A stretch of 64,000 bases of DNA from DATHTS01 sp041940425 (lineage in GTDB: Bacteria; Acidobacteriota; Blastocatellia; Pyrinomonadales; Pyrinomonadaceae). Made by a program: the position numbers and the translations under genes. Under the pieces are notes generated by a model. It did not search any database. It was not told where the DNA came from and saw only the letters and a list, made by a program, of their open reading frames with translations. Below are positions 50,991 through 61,200 of this stretch, piece after piece. Within the stretch, counting starts at the first letter, position 1; every line of letters begins with the position of its first letter. The stretch spans positions 1-64,000 of the forward strand of contig JBGTSF010000012.1 in assembly GCA_041940425.1 (NCBI GenBank), in the 5' to 3' direction.

Positions 50991-53690
50991 TTAAAATTTC
51001 AAACGATATGCGACATTAAAACTTCTGCCCGCGCCGTCTATTCCCCAGCTCGGATTGCGGTGAAACTGGTCGAAGATATTTTCAAACGCCCAGTAGATTT
51101 GCGATTTTTCCCCGACGCGGAAACCGCCGCGCAGATTGAAAATCGAGTAAGCCGGAAGATGCGAAAAGAGCTGTGACGAATTTACGCCGCTGCCGAGAAC
51201 ACGGTTTTGAACTTGAAGAAGCGTTTCGCCCGTCGGCAATAAAATTGTTTCATCGCCCGTTCCGCAAACGCCGTCCGGGTTGTTTGTCAAACCGCGAACG
51301 CACGCGCCGCGCCGGAAAAAGTTGGCGATCTGCGAACGACTGCGCGGTGCGCCCGTTCGCCTGTCGCTCAGATCGAGCGTCGAAAGACGGTCTTGTTTTA
51401 ACGCGAGATTCGAATACGCTTCGATCCAGAAACGCTTTCCGACGGGCGCGTATTTGAGGCTCAAAAATCCGGTCGGCGGCGGCGTTCCCCCCTCGATATT
51501 CGGCGGTTCGCCGGTTTCTTTGTCTTCGGCGCGGATGTATGTGAAATTGCCCTGAAATTTAAAATCGTCAGTAATTTTTGATTCGAGTTCGTATTCAAAA
51601 CCGAACAGCCGCGCGTCCGTGTAATTAGCGCGGACGAGAACCGGCGCGGTCGAAAGCGGAACGAAAACGACGCCGTTCGGCAGTTGGCTGATGATCGGCT
51701 GGTCGCCGAGAAATTGACCGACCGCGCCCTGCGGCAGGATCAAAGATTGTTTGACGATCGTATCATTTAGATCGAGACGGAAAACGGTAAATTCCGTGTC
51801 GAAAAATTTATTTGTCCAGCGCAGACCGGCATCGAAATTATGGCTGATCTCGGAACTTTGTTTGGAAACGGGAATTCCGGTCGAAACCGCATTCGCGTCG
51901 GCAGTCGTGCCGATCGTGCCGCCCAAGTTTATTGCTGAAATGTAGTCAACTTCAAAACCGTCGCCCGTGAGTCCCAAAGTTCCGAGATCGGTCATCGAAG
52001 GATAACGAAAACCGCGGCTGTAATTGAGCGCGATGCGCACGCCGTCGGCAATTGTAATGACCGAGCCGATCCTGCCCGAAAAATCGCCGACGCGCAGGCT
52101 GTCATCCTGCCATAAACGGAAACCGTTCACGACCGGCGCGTCTTCGGCGCGCGCTTTGTAAAAAGCCGCGCTGTAACGCAGTGCGCCCGTGATCCGCAAA
52201 CGGTCGGGAATCGCTTCCCATGCGTTTTGAATAAAAATTCCGCCTGAATCGAAACTCGCTTCATCCGGCACGCGCGGTCGGGAAAGAAAGAATGTATTCG
52301 TCGCAGGACTTACCGTAAACGCCGGAGAATTTATCCGCTCGTGATAAAGATCGCCGCCGAACAGAAACGTGTTGCGAAACGGCAGGCTTTTGTCCAGAAA
52401 GAAACTAAAGCCGGTCGCCGTCGTGCGCTCATACTGATGCGAGATATTGGCAGACGGATTTCCCTGACCGCCCTGATTGACGCGCTCTTCGCGCTGACTG
52501 TTGTAGCTGATGGTAAACGAGCCGCTGTCGAATATCCCTAAGTTTTGTTTGACGAAACGCAGATAGCCGAAATCGAGCATCAGATTTCTGAGATCGGCAA
52601 TTAAGTTGCCGTCGCCGCCGACGAGCTGGTCAAAGCGTTTGCCGCCGACCTGCTGACTGCGTATGTAATGAAAAATGATCTGCGAAGTTTCGGTCGGCGA
52701 ATAATTCAGACGCGCCGAGCCGCCGTATTGCGAAAAATCCGTTCCGGGATTCCGCGTGTAAAGAACAGTCGAGGGAAGTCCCAAAAAGCGCGTTATCGAA
52801 GAATGCGAATCAATGCCGTCCGCCGTTCTTAATTCATTTACCTTGCGCCCGAAAAGACTGACGTAGCCGCCGAGTTTTTGCGTTCCGTAACTGAAAAAAG
52901 CCGAACCGCCGAAGCTTCTGTTCGCGCTTTGGAAAAACGAATTTATGTCGCCGTGAAATTCCGCCTTTTCCGCGCCGAAAGCGGGCGTGCGGCTTAACAG
53001 ATTGACCGTTCCGCCGAGCGAATCCGAACCGTATTGCGCCGAATTCGGTCCGCGCAAAACTTCGATTGATTGCAGTGCGCTTTCGTCATTCAAATTAAAA
53101 AAAGTATTGATACCGCCGCGCTGTCCCGAAGTCGTGTAGCGCACGCCGTCTATATAGTTGACGACGTTTTTGCCCGTCAGACCGCGCACGACGATCGCGC
53201 CGATGGTCGGACTCGTTCTCTGCACGTTCAGACCGACCTCTTCTTCGGCGACCTGCGCGAGAACCGAACCGGAACGCTCAAGCAGTTCGTCGCGCCCGAT
53301 CACACTGACGGCTTGCGGCACGTTTACCAGTTCGGTTTCGCTTCCGATCTCCGCCGTTACGGTAACGCTCGTTTCGCCGATCTGAAGCGTTATATCAAAA
53401 TTTTGTTTTCGGTTCGGAAGAGTAAATTTTTGAACCGATGCTGCGAAACCGTCCGATGAAATTTTCAGTTCATACGCGCCCGCCGGCAGATTCTGAAACG
53501 AAAAATTCCCTTCGGCACCGGTAACGGTCGCTCGCTGTGCCGCGCCGCTCAAAATGACCCGCGCACCGGCGACCGCCGCGCCGTTTGTATCGGAAACTCT
53601 GCCGGAAATTTCCGGCACGGTTTGTGTCTGAGCGTTTGCCGAAAAAACAAACAAAAATATAAATAAAGCTAAAAATAAAAACTTTTTCAT
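50991..53690 (-). CDS. TonB-dependent outer-membrane receptor
   Basis: 899 aa from ATG 53690 (MKKFLFLALF), chosen because a signal peptide begins there; the frame is open further upstream to 53768 without good signals. Signal ends at ANAQ. An N-terminal carboxypeptidase-regulatory-like domain (ISGRVSDTNGAAVAGARVIL), plug (QAVSVIGRDELLERS, NYIDGVRYTTSG, IEVLRGPNSAQYGSDSLGG) and barrel ending YRLKF. The plug is of the classical siderophore/vitamin type, unlike the Oar-like receptor at 25142. Substrate unknown. Confidence 0.93.
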   Translation of the reverse strand: MKKFLFLALFIFLFVFSANAQTQTVPEISGRVSDTNGAAVAGARVILSGAAQRATVTGAEGNFSFQNLPAGAYELKISSDGFAASVQKFTLPNRKQNFDITLQIGETSVTVTAEIGSETELVNVPQAVSVIGRDELLERSGSVLAQVAEEEVGLNVQRTSPTIGAIVVRGLTGKNVVNYIDGVRYTTSGQRGGINTFFNLNDESALQSIEVLRGPNSAQYGSDSLGGTVNLLSRTPAFGAEKAEFHGDINSFFQSANRSFGGSAFFSYGTQKLGGYVSLFGRKVNELRTADGIDSHSSITRFLGLPSTVLYTRNPGTDFSQYGGSARLNYSPTETSQIIFHYIRSQQVGGKRFDQLVGGDGNLIADLRNLMLDFGYLRFVKQNLGIFDSGSFTISYNSQREERVNQGGQGNPSANISHQYERTTATGFSFFLDKSLPFRNTFLFGGDLYHERINSPAFTVSPATNTFFLSRPRVPDEASFDSGGIFIQNAWEAIPDRLRITGALRYSAAFYKARAEDAPVVNGFRLWQDDSLRVGDFSGRIGSVITIADGVRIALNYSRGFRYPSMTDLGTLGLTGDGFEVDYISAINLGGTIGTTADANAVSTGIPVSKQSSEISHNFDAGLRWTNKFFDTEFTVFRLDLNDTIVKQSLILPQGAVGQFLGDQPIISQLPNGVVFVPLSTAPVLVRANYTDARLFGFEYELESKITDDFKFQGNFTYIRAEDKETGEPPNIEGGTPPPTGFLSLKYAPVGKRFWIEAYSNLALKQDRLSTLDLSDRRTGAPRSRSQIANFFRRGACVRGLTNNPDGVCGTGDETILLPTGETLLQVQNRVLGSGVNSSQLFSHLPAYSIFNLRGGFRVGEKSQIYWAFENIFDQFHRNPSWGIDGAGRSFNVAYRLKF

Positions 53691-53842
53691 CTGTAAAAAA
53701 TAAACCCGGAGAAATTTTAACATTTGAAACGGAAAAATTCGCCTGTCAAAAGATTTCCGATTTTCCAATTTTCAAAAAAATATTTCGCCGAAAAATTACT
53801 GCCGATTTCTCAAATTATTGTTAAAATGATTTTCAAAAAAAT

Positions 53843-55522
53843 ATGAAAATGGACATCGAACACCTGAAACGCTACAAGGACATCGCCGCATTGTTTATCA
53901 AATACGGGCGGTCGGACATCATCAAACAAACCGGACTCGAAGAAGCCGTCGCAGAGGATGAAGAAAAGACGGCGGCGACCGAAGAGCAGCTCGAAGAAGC
54001 CGACGATCTGGCAAAAGATTTGGAAGAACTCGGCAGTACTTATATAAAACTCGGTCAGCTTCTCTCGACGCGCGCCGATCTTTTGCCGCCCGCTCATCTC
54101 GAAGCCCTCGCGCGTCTGCAGGACGATGTCGAACCGTTTTCTTACGCGGATGTCGAAAAAATTGTTTCCGAAGAGATCGGCGTTCGCATCTCGAAGGCGT
54201 TTTCGGATTTTGAATCCGAGCCGCTCGCCGCCGCATCGCTCGGTCAGGTTCATCTCGCGCGTCTGCGCGACGGTAAAGCGGTCGTCGTCAAAGTCCAGCG
54301 TCCCGGCATTCGGGAAAAGGTCGTCCTCGATCTCGAAACGCTCGACGATTTCGCCGCGCTCGTGGACGAGCATACCGAGACGGGCAAGAAATACGAGTTT
54401 CAAGGCATCTTGACCGAGCTTCGAAAAAGCCTTCTGCGCGAACTCGATTACCGGCGTGAAGCGGCGAATCTTGTGGCAATTGCGGAAAATCTGAAGGAAT
54501 TTGAAAACATCATCGTTCCGCTTCCGGTTGACGATTACACGACCTCGAAAGTGCTGACGATGGATTACGTAACAGGCAAAAAGATCACCGATCTGACACC
54601 GATCGCCCTGATGGAACTCGACCGCGCAAAACTTGCCGGCGAGCTTTTTCACGCATATCTGAAGCAGATGCTCGTTGACGGATTTTTCCACGCCGACCCG
54701 CATCCGGGAAATATTTACGTTACAGAAAATAAAAAAATCGCCCTGCTCGATCTGGGAATGGTCGGGCGCGTAATGAGCGGATTCAAAGACAATCTGCTCA
54801 ATCTTCTGCTCTCGGTCAGCGAAGGTCGCGGCGAAGAGGTCGCCCTAACGGCGTTGAAGATGGGCGAGCCGAAAAAGAATTTCGACGAGCAGGAATTTAT
54901 GCGGCGCGTCGGCGACCTCGTCTCGTCGCACGGCGGAACGAGCCGCGAAAAGATTGATGCCGGAAAAGTCGTTATGGAGATTACAAAAATTTCCGCCGAC
55001 TGCGGTTTTCGCCTGCCGCCGGAATTTACGATGATCGCCAAAGCCCTGCTCAATCTCGACCGCGCCGTTTACACGCTCGATCCCGACTTCGATCCGAACG
55101 CGGCGATCCGCGAACACGCGGCGGAAATTATGCAGGGCAGATTCGTCGAGAGCCTCTCGCCCGGCAGCGTTCTGAGCGGCGCGCTCGAAGCCAAAGAATT
55201 CGTCGAAAAACTGCCGCACCGCGTCAATAATATTTTAGACATCATCGGCAACAACGAACTCGAAATAAAAGTTGACGCGATAGACGAAAAAACCCTGATG
55301 GTCGGTTTTCAAAAGATCGCCAACCGCATCACGATGGGCTTAGTGCTGGCGGCGCTGATCGTCGGCGCGTCAATGCTGATGCGCGTCGAAACCAGCTTTA
55401 AACTTTTCGGCTATCCGGGTTTGCCTCTGATATTTTTCGTCGCGGCGGCAATCGGCGGCGTGGCGATGATCTTTAATATTATTTTGAATGACCGGAAAGA
55501 TAATGATAACGACAAGCATTAA
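53843..55522 (+). CDS. ABC1/AarF/UbiB-type atypical kinase
   Basis: 559 aa. KxGQ motif TYIKLGQLLSTRAD, Ala-rich loop PLAAASLGQVH, the Lys in VVVKVQRPG, catalytic HADPHPGN and DLG in LLDLGMVGR; two membrane helices at the C-terminus (ITMGLVLAALIVGASMLM and LPLIFFVAAAIGGVAMIF). UbiB proteins support ubiquinone synthesis, probably by ATP-driven lipid extraction. No ubi genes are adjacent, so a quinone or isoprenoid role is inference. Confidence 0.93.
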   Translation: MKMDIEHLKRYKDIAALFIKYGRSDIIKQTGLEEAVAEDEEKTAATEEQLEEADDLAKDLEELGSTYIKLGQLLSTRADLLPPAHLEALARLQDDVEPFSYADVEKIVSEEIGVRISKAFSDFESEPLAAASLGQVHLARLRDGKAVVVKVQRPGIREKVVLDLETLDDFAALVDEHTETGKKYEFQGILTELRKSLLRELDYRREAANLVAIAENLKEFENIIVPLPVDDYTTSKVLTMDYVTGKKITDLTPIALMELDRAKLAGELFHAYLKQMLVDGFFHADPHPGNIYVTENKKIALLDLGMVGRVMSGFKDNLLNLLLSVSEGRGEEVALTALKMGEPKKNFDEQEFMRRVGDLVSSHGGTSREKIDAGKVVMEITKISADCGFRLPPEFTMIAKALLNLDRAVYTLDPDFDPNAAIREHAAEIMQGRFVESLSPGSVLSGALEAKEFVEKLPHRVNNILDIIGNNELEIKVDAIDEKTLMVGFQKIANRITMGLVLAALIVGASMLMRVETSFKLFGYPGLPLIFFVAAAIGGVAMIFNIILNDRKDNDNDKH

Positions 55523-55586
55523 ATTCATCGGATAACGAATAACTTTTTCCGTGTTTGCGCGGATCGGTGATATAGTAGCGTTCAAA

Positions 55587-55946
55587 ATGTCGTTTCAACA
55601 CGAAGACATCACCACCGCGCGGCGGCATTCAAAGCTCGGCATCGCGTCAACGATCACCGGAGCGGCAATTCCCGTTTTGCTCATACTATTTTTCGCCGCT
55701 CTGCTTTTGATGGATGTCAAAAAAAATTCACCCGGCAGTTATGTCGCCGGTGCCGGTTTGATCTTTGCCGTTATCGCGCCGGTTCTGCATCTGGTCGGCG
55801 CACTGCTCGGAATCGGCGGATTTTTTACGAAAACGACCAAAAAAACTTTCCCGGTCATCGGAACTGTTTTGAATATTTTGCTCGGAATCAGCGGAGTTTT
55901 GCTTTGGATTCTGGTGCTTGGTAATTTCAGATACGGGTTTCGGTGA
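55587..55946 (+). CDS. Small membrane protein of unknown function
   Basis: 119 aa from ATG 55587 (MSFQHEDITTARRH). Three hydrophobic helices (ITGAAIPVLLILFFAALLLM, SYVAGAGLIFAVIAPVLHL, TVLNILLGISGVLLWILVL). Similar small helical proteins (DUF4190-like) occur widely. 64 nt after the UbiB-like gene, possibly co-transcribed. No function proposed. Confidence 0.7.
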   Translation: MSFQHEDITTARRHSKLGIASTITGAAIPVLLILFFAALLLMDVKKNSPGSYVAGAGLIFAVIAPVLHLVGALLGIGGFFTKTTKKTFPVIGTVLNILLGISGVLLWILVLGNFRYGFR

Positions 55947-55957
55947 ATGAAAGTAAA

Positions 55958-57130
55958 TTAGACAAAGACGGCGAAAACTTCATTCGAATATAATTTTCCT
56001 TTTTTTGTAAGTTTCAAATGATCGTCGGCAAATTCGATCAATCCGGCTTTCGTCAAACGCGCCAAATCTTCCGCGTATTCTTTTGTTAAATCAATTCCGA
56101 ATTTATTTTCATAATCGCCCAAATCAATTCCTTCATTCAGGCGCAGACGAAGAAAAGCATATTCGGCGCGGCGCGTGCTTTTGTCGAGTTCGATCTGTTC
56201 GGTAATCGGCGATTCTCCATTTTCAATTTTTTTGACATACGCAAAAGTGTCGCGCTCATTAGACCAGCGCAGATTTTCACCGTCGAACGAATGAGCCGAA
56301 ACGCCGAATGAAAAATACGGCGCGAATTGCCAGTATTTCAGATTATGTTTTGATTCAAATCCTGTGCGCGAAAAATTTGAAATCTCGTATTGCGCGTAAT
56401 TTTGCGTGGCAAGTTTTTCGAGCATCAAAAGATACATCTCGCCCGCCAAATCTTCGTCCGGCAGAGGCTGTCGTCCGCTTCTGATCTGCTCGGCAAGCGG
56501 CGTTCCTTCGTGAATTTCAAGCAGATAAAGCGAGATATGTTCGGGATTTAAGTTTAACGCTTCGGTCAAATTTCTTTCCCAATCTTTCAATGTCTGGCGC
56601 GGAAGTCCGGCGATCAGATCGAATGAAACATTTTCATATTTTGCATTTCTAAGAAGCTCGATCGTTTCGCGCACGTCCTGCGCAGTGTGTCGTCTGCCGA
56701 GCCGTTTGAGTTCCGTATCGTCAAACGTCTGCGCTCCAAAACTCGCGCGGTTTACGCCGAGAGATTTGTAGTTTTTTAGTGTTTCAATCGTCACGGTCGC
56801 CGGATTCATCTCCATCGTGATCTCGCTTTTTTCATCAACAGAAAATTTTTCGTGAATTGAATCTAAAATCTTTTCAAGCTGTTTCGGCGCAAGAAGCGAA
56901 GGCGTTCCGCCGCCGAAATATATTGTGTCAATTTCAATTTGGTCTTTGGTTTTTGGTCTTTGGTCTTTGGAAGAATTTGAAATTTGAAATTTGAAATTTG
57001 AAATTTCTGTTATGAGCGCACTCACATATCTTTCGACCGTTTCCTCGTTCTTAAAAACGTCGGTCGCAAAATCGCAATACGAACAGCGCGAACGGCAGAA
57101 GGGAATGTGTATGTAAACTCCGGCTCTCAC
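55958..57130 (-). CDS. hemW: Radical SAM heme chaperone HemW, with repeat-derived insertion
   Basis: 390 aa. The radical SAM cluster motif is IPFCRSRCSYCDF, followed by IDTIYFGGGTPS, NRASFGAQTF and the HemN_C domain (EYAFLRLRLNEGIDL). The HemW form (FxxxxxxCxxxCxYC with Phe) binds and transfers heme rather than oxidising coproporphyrinogen. Residues about 42-64 (ISNFKFQISNSSKDQ and following) are encoded by two adjacent heptamer repeats and have no counterpart in typical HemW; the frame is preserved. Confidence 0.93.
   Translation of the reverse strand: MRAGVYIHIPFCRSRCSYCDFATDVFKNEETVERYVSALITEISNFKFQISNSSKDQRPKTKDQIEIDTIYFGGGTPSLLAPKQLEKILDSIHEKFSVDEKSEITMEMNPATVTIETLKNYKSLGVNRASFGAQTFDDTELKRLGRRHTAQDVRETIELLRNAKYENVSFDLIAGLPRQTLKDWERNLTEALNLNPEHISLYLLEIHEGTPLAEQIRSGRQPLPDEDLAGEMYLLMLEKLATQNYAQYEISNFSRTGFESKHNLKYWQFAPYFSFGVSAHSFDGENLRWSNERDTFAYVKKIENGESPITEQIELDKSTRRAEYAFLRLRLNEGIDLGDYENKFGIDLTKEYAEDLARLTKAGLIEFADDHLKLTKKGKLYSNEVFAVFV
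56938..57006. repeat. Two abutting heptamer repeats inside hemW
   Basis: 56938-56970 is TTTGGTC/TTTGGTT x5; 56974-57006 is (GAATTTG) AAATTTG x3 AAATTTC. Both have a period of 7 and lie wholly within the hemW reading frame. Confidence 0.9.
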
Positions 57131-57225
57131 TTTCTAAATCTTATCATTTTCCGCCGAAAAAAAATCTTGTCCGGCAAGCCGTTTTATGTTGTAATGATTG
57201 GTAAATTTATCTGGAGGCGACTGCT

Positions 57226-58233
57226 TTGAAAAAATATTTCCTTACATTCGTTTTACTCACTTTTGCCGCAAATTGCGCGGTTCGGCAGACCGAAACCGTC
57301 CGGCTCGAAAGCAGTCTGCCGATGCCGACCGCTTCGGAAACGCCGGTATCAAATTCTGAAAACAAAGTCGAAGAAACCGAAGACAACCCGGAGTATTTGG
57401 GAATTTCAATAGATCAGGAATTTCCGGTAATCGCTCACCATAATTTTATGGAAGAAGAGTTTAAAGAGAAAACTTACACGGTAGATGCGGAAGATTTTCA
57501 AATTACAACTAAAAATTTTGCACCGAAAACCATCAGCAAAAACAGCAAAGTAATTTTTAATTTCAAAACTCTCAGCCCAAATGATTACTCATCAAGCATA
57601 ATCGGCATTTCTCAGCTACTTGGGAAAAATTCTAAAGAAATATATGTTGTCGCAACAGGTCCGGGCGGAGTTTGCTGTACGAATTATTGGATCACAGACG
57701 TTTCGGGTAAAACGCCGAGAAGTATTTTCCGAAGTGAAGATTACGGCGGTTTCCGTGATTGGATGGAAGTTTTCGATGCGGACGGCGACGGAGTTTACGA
57801 AATAATGCAGTGGGATTCCGCGTTCAGATATTTTCTGGACGATTGCGGCGCGTGTTCGCCCGAACCGAGAGCGATCTTTAAATACGATAAAAAACTCGGC
57901 GAGTATGTGCCTGCAAAAAATATTCAGCAGGATTTTGTAAAAGAACGCTTTTTAGAAACCGAAAAATGGATTCTCGAATCGTTTGAAAAATTAAATAGGT
58001 TCGAACGAAGCAAAGAAACCGAAAATCAAGAGTATAAAACTCTTAAACTTGATTATAATCGCCGGTTTTTAGATCATGTCGTTGATATACTTTATCTGGG
58101 CGACGATAAAAAAGCGTGGAAAATTTTCGACAAATATTACAACGGCTACAACGAAAAAGAAAAAGTCCGCGCCGAAATTAAAAATCGTTTGCGTCAATCG
58201 AAATTTTATCAGGCGTTAAAAAAATCTTCCTAG
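57226..58233 (+). CDS. Lipoprotein of unknown function with Cys-rich segment
   Basis: 335 aa. TTG start at 57226 is supported by GGAGG 8 nt upstream. Lipobox FAANCAV. A beta-rich domain contains GPGGVCCTNYWITDVSG, EVFDADGDGVYEIMQWDSAF (EF-hand-like calcium loop of an FG-GAP type) and FLDDCGACSPEPRAIFKY. The C-terminal 90 residues are helical and charged. No family recognised. Its stop overlaps the stop of the convergent purL. Confidence 0.72.
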   Translation: MKKYFLTFVLLTFAANCAVRQTETVRLESSLPMPTASETPVSNSENKVEETEDNPEYLGISIDQEFPVIAHHNFMEEEFKEKTYTVDAEDFQITTKNFAPKTISKNSKVIFNFKTLSPNDYSSSIIGISQLLGKNSKEIYVVATGPGGVCCTNYWITDVSGKTPRSIFRSEDYGGFRDWMEVFDADGDGVYEIMQWDSAFRYFLDDCGACSPEPRAIFKYDKKLGEYVPAKNIQQDFVKERFLETEKWILESFEKLNRFERSKETENQEYKTLKLDYNRRFLDHVVDILYLGDDKKAWKIFDKYYNGYNEKEKVRAEIKNRLRQSKFYQALKKSS

Positions 58234-61200
58234 TTTTCCAACTGCTTTTCGAGCGAGGTTTTCCAGATCGTTTGCAGTTCCGAAACCGAAGCGGAAATTT
58301 TTTCTTCGCCTTTGACTGAAATTTTTAAATCATTTCCCGCGACTTTCCCGATGATTTCAAACGGGCAATCGCCGACCATCTGTTTTACTTTATCTAAATT
58401 TTCCGGTGTGAATGTAATTATAATTCGAGAAGGCGATTCGCCGAAAAGAAGAGATTCGATGGAAAGATTTTTATCGTTTGAAAGTTCGATCTCTGCGCCG
58501 TTCGCTTCGTTATTTAATGACGCGAAACATTGTTCGGCAATTGCCACCGCCAAGCCGCCGTCCGACGGGTCGTGCGCCGAATTTATCAAATATTCGTCCG
58601 CCAATTTCAAACAAGCGTCCTGAACTTTCTTCTCCAGATCCAAATCCAGAACCGGAACTTCGCCGGTTTCGATCAGTTCGTTTGTCGTGTAACCCAAAAT
58701 CGTTTGCGCGTATTCGCTGACCGAAAGATCGTCGTTCGTCGTTCCCAAAACGGCGATGATGTCGCCTTCGTTCTTAAATCCTTGCGTAATGATCTTGCGC
58801 ACGTCTTCGACGAGACCGACCATTCCGATCGTCGGTGTCGGCAAAACGCCGTCGCCGTCGGTTTCGTTGTAAAAGGAAACATTGCCGGAAATGACGGGCG
58901 TTTCAAATTTTTCGCACGCTTCTTTCATCCCGTCAATCGTTTCCGAAAACGCCCACATAATTTTCGGGCGTTCGGGCGAAGCGAAATTCAAACAGTTCGT
59001 TACGGCGATCGGTTTTGCGCCGACGCAGACATTGTTTCTGGCGGCTTCCGCCACGGTCAATTTCGCGCCTTCTTTCGGATTGACGGCGCAGTAACGACCA
59101 TTTCCGTCCAAACACATCGAGACCGCGCGGCGCGTTTCCTTAACGCGCACGATCGCCGCATCCGCGCCCGGAAGGATCGCCGTGTTCGTCCTGACCATGT
59201 GATCGTATTGCTCATAAACCCAATGCTTCGAGCAAATATTCGGAGAAGCGAGTAATTCCTTCAATATCTCATCAAAGTCCTTTGTCCTTTGTCCTTTGTC
59301 CTTTGCATCTTCGCGTCTTTGCGCCTTTTCGTTAATTTCCGGCTTTTGCATCGGGCGTTCGTAGCGCGGCGCGGATTCGGTCAGTTTATCAACCGGCAGA
59401 TCGGCGACCATCTCGCCGTGATGAAAAATTTTCAGGCGGTTTCCTTCGACGACTTTGCCGATGACGACCGCGTCCAAGTCCCATTTATTGAAAATTTCGA
59501 CAAGTTGATTTTCGCGTCCGGCTTTGGCGACGATGAGCATTCGCTCCTGCGATTCCGAGAGCATCATTTCATACGCCGTCATTCCCGTTTCGCGCTGCGG
59601 CACATCGTCGAGATATAATTCCAAGCCGTTTCCGGCGCGGTCTGCCATTTCGACCGACGAACTTGTCAGTCCTGCCGCGCCCATATCCTGAATCCCTTCG
59701 ATCGCGCCCGAACGCATCGCTTCGAGACACGCTTCGAGCAGAAGCTTTTCCAAAAACGGATCGCCGACCTGCACGGTCGGACGTTTTTCCAATGCTTCGT
59801 CGTCAAATTCAGCCGAAGCCATCGTCGCGCCGTGAATGCCGTCGCGTCCCGTTTTTGCGCCGACATATAAAACCGGATTGCCGATGCCTTCCGCTTTGCC
59901 GAAAAATATCTGGTCTTTGCGGACAATTCCCAAAGCGAAAGCATTGACCAAAGGATTGAGATTATAAGCCTCGTCAAAAACGACTTCGCCGCCGACGGTC
60001 GGCACACCGAAACAATTGTGCGTGATAATTCCGCCGGACGTTACAAAATTATGCGTATCTTCAACTTCAATATCATAAACGGAAACTTTTTGATTGACTC
60101 GATGAATATCAGTAATTTTTACGGATGCAAAATTTTCATACTGTTTATAACGCGAAAAACTGTAAATGGAATTCTCTATTTTGTGCAAAACATCTTGCAG
60201 TTTTTTATTTTCACGTTCTGAAAACCAAGATTCGATTTTTTTCAGACTTTTGTGATCGCTGATTTCCAGATAAAAGGCTTTTCTGCAATTAACTTCTCGA
60301 CCTTGAATAATTGTTTTTCTTATAGGTTTTATATGCACTGACGGCACGATCTCTCTGGCTTGAAGAAGAAGCAAAACCTGATCAAATAAAGTTTCGCTAA
60401 CAGTCGCCCAAGTCATTTTTTGGTGTTTTCGTTCGGGGTAAAAAACCAAACTTCCGTCGCCGCGAAACAGTCCTTTGAGCAGTTCGTCAACAATTTCTTT
60501 ACTTTGTTGTTCAATGATTTCAGGAATTGATTTTTCAGCGGAACTTGAACCGATTTTCAAAACATCGCGGAAAAGTTTTCCTAAAAACCACGAAGAAAGC
60601 CAGACGGATTTGGTGTTTTGGTTTTCACGAACCGAATAACGAAGCTCGTATTTATCCAGAATCCGGCACAGATCGGATATATATTCCTGTTCGCTCTCGT
60701 TCGTGCCGAAAACCCAAACAATTTTGTCGGTTGTGCCGTTTGTCGAAGTGCAGCCTTCCGCTAAATAATAACCTAAAAGCCGTGCGAAATCTTTATCAAT
60801 ATCAATGATCGCCGGAACTTCATTGGCTTTGCCGCTTCGCAACCGCAGTTTTACCGAACGCCTGTCCAAACCGAATTGTTTCTCTAGTTGCAGATAAACC
60901 GAAAGCGGATATACGCCTTTTTGCCGGTAATGATGTCGTGCGTGAACCGATTCGATCAGCGGAAACATCGCCGTTTGCAAAGCGAGAGCATTTTCTTTTA
61001 CCGCAAAATCCGCGCAAACCCAAATGTCATCACGAAAATATCCGAGCAATTCGATCAAATCGAGTTCATCAGCCGGAAAATTCGGATTTGAGTAATCTGT
61101 TGTTAAAGGAATTTCGTCGCCGATTTTCAGTAAATTTGCAGTTTTTTCAACAAACCGTCCGTTTTCGTAAACCAGCGCGAGATGTTCATCAGTCATCTGT

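Noticed and set aside
53810..54703. 297-codon minus-strand frame opposite the UbiB-like gene
   Set aside because: Antisense shadow; the plus-strand frame has all ABC1 motifs.
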